Part shown: piece by piece, positions 57,467 through 64,000 of the stretch | How the letters are laid out: every line of letters starts with the position of its first letter | Position numbering within the stretch: position 1 is the first letter of the stretch | NCBI RefSeq assembly: GCF_037126465.1 | Contig: NC_088201.1 | Coordinates: 79,946,273-80,010,272, forward strand | DNA from: Ornithodoros turicata | Taxonomy: Eukaryota; Arthropoda; Arachnida; Ixodida; Argasidae | DNA: 64,000 nucleotides | Reading direction: 5' to 3' | Notes under the pieces: model-generated | What the model was told of the DNA's origin: nothing | Databases searched by the model: none | Seen by the model: the letters and a program-made list of their open reading frames with translations, nothing else | Program-made: the position numbers and the translations under genes

Positions 57467-58695
57467 TTAGTCGTTTTCTGGATAGCGTTTAGGATGCCTC
57501 CTTTCATGGTTTGACCTCCTGTATGAGGTTTCAGCTTCAGCTCTTTGGCTCTGGTGATTTGTTCCTGCGGTTTCAAGAACTTTCTCTGTTCTTGGTTCGT
57601 TGGCTTGAGTTACAGGTGCTGTGGATGTTCTCGCTTCTCGAAGGTGTTCTCGGGTGCGAACACAAGACTTTTCAGGAGTCTGTACAATGTACGATCTCGG
57701 TGTTTTGGCTTTGCCTACAACAACTGCTGGCGCCCACGTCTTGCTCAAGGTGTCGTAGAGTGTGACGTTGGAGTTTCTTTCAAGATCCGGTGTGCTCTTG
57801 GAGGATCGATCGTAGTAGAACTTTTGCTGTCTTCGTATTTCTTGCAGTCTTCTTTTTACAGCTGTGGGTGGAACGATTCGCGGTTCTAATTGCTTTGCAC
57901 TCGTGGGAAGGAGAGTCCTTGCCGTTCTACTCATGAGTCGTTGTGTTGGTGACTTGAGAATGTTATCTCTTGGAGTGTTCCTCCACTCCAGGATTGCGTA
58001 GAAAAATTCGTCCTCAGTTTTTGTCTTCCGCAGAAGTTGTTTTGCTTGGCGCACCGCTCTTTCGGCCATCCCATTTGATCTTGGGTGGTATGGGCTGGAG
58101 TAGATGTGTTTCACTTGCATTCTGGTTAAGAAGTCGTTGAATTCTGTGCCGGAAAACGGTGGACCATTATCGGTAATCAAGGCAATTGGCAGGCCATGTG
58201 TTGCGAATGTCGTCCTACAAAACTTGATGATGGTACTTGCAGTTGTGGTTCCCAACTTTTCGACTTCGAAGAAGAAGGAATAAAAATCCACCATCACAAC
58301 GTATTTTTCTTGATTGTGAGTAAACAAGTCCATTGCGACACGTTCCCATGGTAATGTGGGACTTCGTGGCTGAGTAATGGCATCTTGATGTTTTTCACTT
58401 GATATTTTTGACATTGGTGACATTCGTTGTGCTCTCGTTCGATGTCTACATTCATTTAGGGCCAAAATACTGTCTCTCGTGCCCTTCTTTTCATTTTCTC
58501 TACTCCTGCGTGCGCAGCATGAAGCAACTTAGTTACAGTCCTCCTTAATTTGCTCGGTACTATGATCCGGTTTGATCGAAGCAATATTCCGTCTTCGAGA
58601 TGAATGTCCTCTTGATAGGACCAATACTGCTTAGCTAGACGATGCACGTTGTCTTTTGTAGTGGGCCACCCTGAGGTCGTATACTTGTTGAGCTG
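57467..58695 (-). pseudogene. Gypsy integrase
   Basis: It continues in frame past the stop at 58696 with WSYQEDIHLEDGILLR and the zinc-binding HAAHAGVEKMKRRARETVFW. A stop (about 58456) and the C-x2-C pair CHQCQKY follow, and a frameshift near 58395 leads into the core. The core has the catalytic acidic residues in VMVDFYSFFFEVE, ITDNGPPFSG and NGMAERAVRQAK. A C-terminal region with TWAPAVVVGKAKTPRSYIV (GPY/F-like) ends at 57467. The DDE triad is visible but the reading frame is broken. Confidence 0.88.
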
Positions 58696-61443
58696 TTATA
58701 ACTCGTCATCTGTATGGGTCGCTTCCTTGATATCGCGAAGCCTTTCTTGTGAGACAGGCACGAATTCCAGAGCATTCACGTATACCTTTTCTTCAAGTTC
58801 GACCATCCTCTGGGTGTCTGGAAACCTTGACAAAGCATCCCACAGAACTTGTTCCTTTCCTGGCCTGTACTTTACTTCGATCGAGTAGGCTTGTAGTAAG
58901 AGCCGCATACGCTGAAGCCTCAGTGGGCACTGATGAAGTGGCTTCTTGAAGATATTCTCCAGAGGTTTGTGATCCGTTTCCACCGTCACTACACTGTGTC
59001 CCAATAGGTATTGGCGAAACTTTGTGCATCCATGAACTATCGCCAGCATTTCTTTTTCTATTTGAGCGTAGTTCTGCTGAGTCTCAGTCAACGTTCTCGA
59101 TGAATAGCTGAGAGGCTTGCCATCTTGCAGTATCACTGCGCCAACACCGGTCTCGCTTGCATCTACCGATAACGTGATCGGTTTGGTCGGCGTATAGTAT
59201 GCTAGTACGGGTGCCATCGTTAGACCCTTTTTTAGGTCTTCAAAGGCTTGTTGGTGGCTCTCAGCCCATACCCACGCTACGTCCTTCTTCAGTAATTCTC
59301 GTAGTGGCGCTGCCCTTTCTGATAACCGCGGGAGAAACTTGGACAGGTAATTAATCATTCCCAAGAATATTCTGAGCCTTCTGACGTTGGTTGGCTCCGG
59401 AATTGCTTCTATGGACTTTGTTCGTTCGGGGTCTATCTTCACGCCGTCAACCGTGAGAAGATGTCCGAGATACTTCACTTCGCTTTTTCCAAAGTGGCAG
59501 TTTTTAGGGTTCAGCTTGAGATTGACTTCTCGACACCTCTTCAGCACGTTCCGAAGATTTTCATCGTGATCCTCCTTTGTGTCACCCCAGACAAGGATAT
59601 CGTCCATGACGACTTGCACCCCTTTCAAATCATGCAAGATCTCGTGCATTATTCGCTGGAAAACTTCAGGAGCCGTGCATATACCAAAAGGCATTCTGTT
59701 GAAGCGGTAGCGCCCAAACGGCGTGCTCATAGTACATAGCTTAGACCTTGTAGGATCGAGTAGTATTTGCCAATACCCAGAAGCAGCATCAAGTGTCGAA
59801 AACCACTTCGGATGACCAACTTTTTCCACTACATCTTCTAACGTCATCATAGGATAGTGTTCTCGCAATAAGGCCTTGTTGAGGTCGACTGGATCAATGC
59901 ATATCCTGACTTTGTTTGGTTTAACCACCACCACCATGTAACTTGACCATTCTGTTGGTCCCTCAACCTTTGAGATAACACCATCCTGCTCCATCTTCTT
60001 CAATTCTTCGTATACTTTCTGTCTCATAGCGACTGGAACCTTCCTGGCTGGCCGAACGACGCCTTGCACTCCAGGCTTTAATTTCATGCTGTACACGACG
60101 TCTTTTACTTTTCCCAATCCGTGGAAAATATCGTCATACGGTTTTGCTACTGAATATTGCACTTGTGGATTGGGATCTGTCTCTGATATCGTTTCAATTC
60201 GTTTTAGCAGTCCGAGTCGTTCACACAACGATCCACTGAGTGTAGTGGGCACGTCTTCCTGCACCACGTAGAAGTCTTCAGTAATACAACGACCAGCATT
60301 CTGCACCTGTAGAGCCACTTTCCCTACAGCTTTCTTTCGGTGTCCGAAGAACTTACTGAGCGTTGTTGAGCAGTTCTTAACCTTCTTTGGAGTAAGCAAC
60401 TTCACCAGTCTTGATGGAATAACTGAACAGTTGGCTCCAGTATCCAATTTGCAGTGCACGTCGTCTTGTTCAATTCGCAGTCTCATTGACCAGCGATCAT
60501 GCTTCCTTACGCCCCCGATTGACAAATGATTCAAGAAATAATCCTCGTCGCTGTCATCTTCGGTGTGCGGACTACTTTGTAGTTGCCTCACCCTCTCCCT
60601 TTCATGCGTCTTGCGAGTAGCTGCCGGTTTCCTTGTGTGACCCTTAATTATGTGCTTCGTTCTGTGCTCTTCAGGTGGGTTGCGACAAACTTTGGCGAAG
60701 TGGTTTAAGGTCCCACACTTGCTGCAGATCTTGCCTGCTGCAGGGCAATAATTAGAACGGTGCTCCAGGTATCCACATCTGGGGCAGTGTGAGGTCTTCC
60801 GTTGCATGACGTTTACAGCTGCACATGCTTCGGACTTTCTTTCGTCGCTCGAAATCTCTTTAAACTGTTCTTGTGACCGCTCTGTTATGCGGCACCTTTC
60901 GAGAACTTTCTCGTAGGTCGGGTTTTCAGTTATCAACTTCTGTTGCAATTGTTTATCGTTCGTCCCCAGTACAATTCTGCTCTTAAGCATCCGGTTTTAG
61001 AGATCTCCATATTCGCAGTTGCGTATCATTGCTTTCAAATCCGTGAGCCAGTCATCGAAACGCTCATTCGGTTTCTGGTCTCGTTTACCGAAGACATACT
61101 CATGGTAGGTAAGATTTTCAGCGGGCTTCAGGTAGGATTGAAACTTTTCCTTGAGGTCTTTCAGCTTCTTTTTATCGTCTTCGCTGTCGAACGCGAACGT
61201 GTTGTAAATTCTCCTACCTTCTTCTCCGATGCAAATCAGAAAGGTGGCTGCCTGCACGTTGTCAGTCTGCTGCGCGAGGTGTGTCGCCATCGCAAATAAG
61301 TCGAATTCCATGATCCACTTTTTCCATTCTTGCCAGGTGTCAGCCGCAGTTGTGTCCAGGGCTTTGGGTGGCGGTAGCAAACTTGACATCATGACGGGAT
61401 TGAGGTGTTGTCCGGGGCTGGACTCGCCGTTTCTATCGGCCAT
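58696..61443 (-). pseudogene. Gag-Pol: Gag, zinc knuckles, protease, RT and RNase H
   Basis: It begins with ATG at 61443 (MADRNGESSPG). The Gag core includes WKKWIMEFDLFAMAT and KPNERFDDWLTDLKAMIRNC. An in-frame TAA at 60997-60999 interrupts Gag, and the same frame continues. Zinc knuckles CPRCGYLEHRSNYC and CSKCGTLNHFAKVC lie near 60760. Protease KLDTGANCSVIP is near 60440. RT contains WFSTLDAASGYWQI, FGICTAPEVFQRIM and VVMDDILVWG (active-site DD near 59600). RNase H contains SVDASETGVGAVI and TDHKPLENIF. The frame ends at a stop at 58696, again in frame with what follows. Single-ORF Gag-Pol is usual in this group; here stops split it. Confidence 0.92.
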
Positions 61444-61486
61444 TCCAAAATCGAATGCTTCGCAGCTCGCGACACTTCTGACACCA

Positions 61487-61585
61487 TGTAAGATGGTGCA
61501 TGAAAGAATGAATCTTTATTGTCGTCGTCGTCGTCGTCTACACAACAGTCTGACTTCCTCTTCGTCAGTCGTAACCCATGTTACA
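61487..61585 (-). repeat. 5' LTR of the Gypsy element
   Basis: 99 bp, about 95% like the other LTR apart from six extra bases in the GTC run. Such similarity implies a fairly recent insertion. Confidence 0.92.
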
Positions 61586-61590
61586 CTAGC

Positions 61591-62230
61591 CTTGATGCGA
61601 TAGCGTGAGAAGATTGTAATGCTTCCGATGACTTCGTTACCTAAAGCCCCGCTTCGCCAAAACTGGCGTTAGGACCGCATTACGCAGGTCAGCAGGTGCC
61701 GTATAGGTTAACTGCCGGCTTTCAGCTGGTCTAAATAAGGTCGAGCATGATTGCAATGTCTCGTTAGTCCCCCGAGCATTTGATCCCTTTGTATTCGGAC
61801 AGAGGTTGATCACCGGAGGTAAAAGATTGGCCCATCCTTGCCTTAAAGGGACTCTGACCAGAAGTTGTGGGACCTCTTTCGTACTTGCAGTCGATAAAGC
61901 ACCCAAATGATGAAGTTGAATTCTTTGAACCTTCATCTAAAGAAACCAAGTGTGCTCTCGTGTGGTTCTGACGGAAAAGCAGTTCCAACAAGGTTAGCAC
62001 ATTTATTTTTCAGTTCGAAATCTACGCACTCAAAACCATGCAAGTGCATCCGATCATTCTCGCGTAGCTGTTGTGTAACACGTATGCTTTCTTACGTATC
62101 CCACAGAACCCTCCGCTTCATGAACCCAGTTATACTTTTTGTGACCTTTCTGATGGCTCCTTACTAAGATATGCCGCTCTGAAGCATTGAGATGACGAAA
62201 GGTCGTGGGGGCTGCACCTCTGCTTTCGAA
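61591..62230. other. Unassigned stretch
   Basis: No coding motif. The text TGCCGGCTTTCAGCTGGTCT near 61708 weakly resembles TGCCGGTTTTTAGCTGGTTG at about 57215, on the other side of the Gypsy insertion. Confidence 0.3.
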
Positions 62231-62235
62231 AGATG

Positions 62236-62276
62236 AATCATTCCACACTTTCAAGGAAGCTTGAAAGTGTGGAATG
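62236..62276. repeat. Perfect hairpin
   Basis: ATTCCACACTTTCAA and its exact reverse complement flank a 6-base GGAAGC centre. A shorter partial repeat (TTTCAAGGAAGCTTGAAA) follows at 62290. Confidence 0.6.
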
Positions 62277-62544
62277 AAGCTTTCATCAATTTCAAGGAAG
62301 CTTGAAATGTAAGTATGTGTTATGTTGGTTTACATATCCCCATCACATATTGAGTGTGTATATCGCTGTACATTTGATGCTATAGCATATCTAGCATACA
62401 TTATTATTGAACACCTAGTGTGGAAAACTCGACACAAGCCACACAATGCCAACAATTGTTTCTTGCTTTTCTTCGACTGCTTATTTTCATTATATTATTA
62501 TTTTAGTATAATCGTCTCATTTTTAATAGTCACAATTTTTCCAT

Positions 62545-62612
62545 GGTTTTGGCGCACTATAGCCTGAGCTGCTTATGTGCCATTAAAACTGAATCATCAT
62601 CATCATCTTTAA
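62545..62612 (+). mobile_element. 3'-UTR fragment of the 48.9-52.5-kb LINE family
   Basis: TTTTGGCGCACTATAGCCTG...GTGCCATTAAAACTGAATC with (ATC)n matches the 3' end of the minus-strand LINE (reverse complement of about 48918-48980), including its triplet tail. Confidence 0.62.
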
Positions 62613-62982
62613 CTGCCATTATTCAATTGAAGTGCCATGTTTCAGTTGGATACAATGATATGGCCAGATATATATTTTTGCTTTCGTTCTGGAGTTGTTC
62701 ATTTCAGAAGAATAGTCACTGTGAAGATTGTTTTCGGAAACATTAAGAGAACTGAAACTAAATATTTTTTTTTTGAGAGCATCCCTTATGCACCTGCATT
62801 TCAATTAAGATCTGTGACCATTAAGAATGACCACTCAACAGCGATGAACATTTCAAGGTGGAAGTGCTGGAACGAAGATGCGTTAATCTGTGTGAGAGGC
62901 GCTGTGCATCTGTCTGAGTCGAGGACATAGGTCACAAGCTAATTTCTGTCTTGAGAAGAGGTGTCAACTATGCTCCTTCTAT

Positions 62983-63300
62983 CTACTAACCAGCTCCGCT
63001 TTTTAGGGTTCCCTGTAAACTAATGGAGCACATCATATACTAGCACGTTGTTAACCATGTTGAGTCTATCAATTTCTTTTTCTTAAATTCCAACATGGCT
63101 TTAGAAAAGGGTATTTAGGCAAAGCTAACATAATTCGGTCATAGCATTTTAAACTGTCTTGATTTTTGGGTCCACGTAGATGCAGTACTTTTTTTATTTT
63201 GTAAGGACTTTTGACTGTGCTTTATGCTCGTGTGTTGGCCAAACATGCCTCATAAAAATTTTATCCTGTTACCATCAACTGGATATGCAGTTTCTTGACT
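62983..63300 (+). pseudogene. Non-LTR RT remnant (CR1/L2-like palm)
   Basis: One plus-strand frame reads VPCKLMEHIIY, HVVNHVESINFFF, then NMALEKG. This resembles the RT segment 'LTS..CK.lEhii...i..hl......s..QhGFR.g' of CR1/L2-type LINEs. Several stops interrupt it and no catalytic box is visible. Confidence 0.55.
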
Positions 63301-63539
63301 AACCGCAACCGTGCCAACAACACGTGAGAACCTATCATATCGCCACCATGCAACGTTTGTCACGTTACAATTGCATCACATTTTAATCTAGTGTGGAGCA
63401 AGGCCTTTTGGTGATCTGTCTTGTATAATTACACGCCCCTCCATTATGTAACACCACACGGTTCTGCAACGTATGACAGATTGCCAAGTAATTTTTTTAC
63501 AAAGCTCATTACCCCATTTCACCACATTACCGCAAGCGA

Positions 63540-64000
63540 TTGTTAGTAGTGGCCCAGGGTATGAAGCTCGCCACTAATCATCATTCAAACAAAATTCATA
63601 ATGTAGAATCCTTTACTGAAAACACCGACTTAGCACAACGATTGAGAACAAAGAGAGTGAACGTGTCATCGCCTATCCGGGTGGCATCATCGCTACAACA
63701 GAGAGCAGTCAAAAACAACATCGAAGGAGTCAAATCAGGGGTGTGCATTCCTTTCATCCAAGGTGTTTCATACGCCATTTGAAGGGCACTGTGCCCATCA
63801 GGCATTAAGACTGTGCATATAAAGTTAAATGCATAGACTGTGATGCAACCTACATTGGCGAGACAGGCAAAAGACGTGGGACAAGACTAAAAGAGCACAC
63901 AAGGGACGTTTCCTGGGCTTCTGATGCTAGTCAAACCAGGACCGAATTAGTCTACCATTGTTGGCCTAAGAGACATATATTTAATTTTGATGGTGCGGTA
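63540..64000 (+). mobile_element. Penelope-like element, GIY-YIG region, continuing off the right edge
   Basis: A frame at 63540-63782 ends VCIPFIQGVSYAI, matching the 'sLPFI.GVS..I.R.L' block upstream of the nuclease. After a frameshift, 63824 onward reads VKCIDCDATYIGETGKRR, then TRLKEHTRDV. This is the Cys pair, the Y-I-G motif and the R-L-x-E-H helix of the GIY-YIG endonuclease of Penelope-like elements. The 'CDATYIGETG' subtype differs from the 'SCGK.Y.GQTGRC' copies at 3.2 and 7.2 kb, so at least two PLE lineages are present. Confidence 0.82.

Larger units (their letters stand above)
57259..61585 (-). mobile_element. Ty3/Gypsy LTR retrotransposon with very short LTRs
   Basis: Two direct LTRs, 57259-57351 (93 bp) and 61487-61585 (99 bp), begin and end TGTAA...TTACA and differ mainly by two extra GTC triplets. 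The insertion is flanked by a 5-bp target duplication CTAGC (57254-57258, 61586-61590). On the minus strand the primer site starts TGGTGTCAGAAG, right after the 5' LTR, and a polypurine tract GGAAAGGGGGA precedes the 3' LTR. The interior encodes Gag, protease, RT, RNase H and integrase in that order, so it is Gypsy-type. LTRs under 100 bp recall mag-like elements. Three disruptions make it inactive. Confidence 0.95.

Noticed and set aside
57215..61730. Outer direct repeat around the Gypsy element (TGCCGG..AGCTGGT) as a second pair of LTRs
   Set aside because: Similarity covers only about 20 bases with mismatches; not enough to claim an element boundary.

Overview
The window looks like nuclear DNA of an animal, most likely a hard (ixodid) tick or a close chelicerate. 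There is no operon-like gene packing. Most of the sequence is introns and layered transposable elements (TEs): Penelope-like elements, several RNase H-bearing non-LTR retrotransposons, CR1-like fragments, a Ty3/Gypsy element, PIF/Harbinger and hAT DNA transposons, a tRNA-Ser-headed SINE like the Ruka SINE of ixodid ticks, and many fold-back elements. The tick assignment is an inference from this mix; no search was run.

The clearest host gene is a multi-exon M13 (neprilysin-like) metallopeptidase on the minus strand. It runs from about 30.1 kb down to 5.0 kb and leaves the window on the left. Nine exons are well supported by M13_N-type protein sequence, GT/AG splice sites and matching reading phase: 30111-29950, 25590-25385, 19958-19761, 19673-19587, 19332-19202, 14906-14681, 10997-10899, 10823-10746 and 5036-4978. 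A tenth, 28452-28408, is tentative. At least one exon between 10.7 and 5.0 kb was not found. The HExxH catalytic exons must lie beyond position 1, and the N-terminal membrane-anchor exon is unproven (a candidate lies near 38.0 kb).

Layout. 1-3.6 kb: two Penelope-like 3' ends head to head around a 2.4-kb nested palindrome. 5-30 kb: the M13 gene, its introns filled with a SINE, fold-backs, LINE 3' ends, two Harbinger elements and a cluster of tRNA-containing repeats. 31.4-33.4 kb: a LINE carrying RT-thumb and RNase H sequence. 33.7-36.1 kb: weak hints of a type II membrane protein or glycosyltransferase. 38.8-39.7 kb: a fold-back. 41.9-43.6 kb: two CR1-like elements tail to tail. 45.5-48.2 kb: a 2.7-kb fold-back with repeated arms. 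48.9-52.5 kb: a long degraded LINE (endonuclease, RT, RNase H). 52.6-54.9 kb: an unusual array of ATTGG (inverted CCAAT) motifs containing a ~1-kb tandem duplication. 56.2 kb: an orphan LTR edge with a tRNA-Lys-type primer site. 57.3-61.6 kb: a nearly full-length Ty3/Gypsy element with ~95-bp LTRs and a 5-bp target duplication. 62.5-64 kb: LINE and Penelope-like remnants.

Apart from the peptidase, the open frames are transposon proteins, nearly all broken. The window is mainly a record of nested insertions, several of which can be ordered in time.
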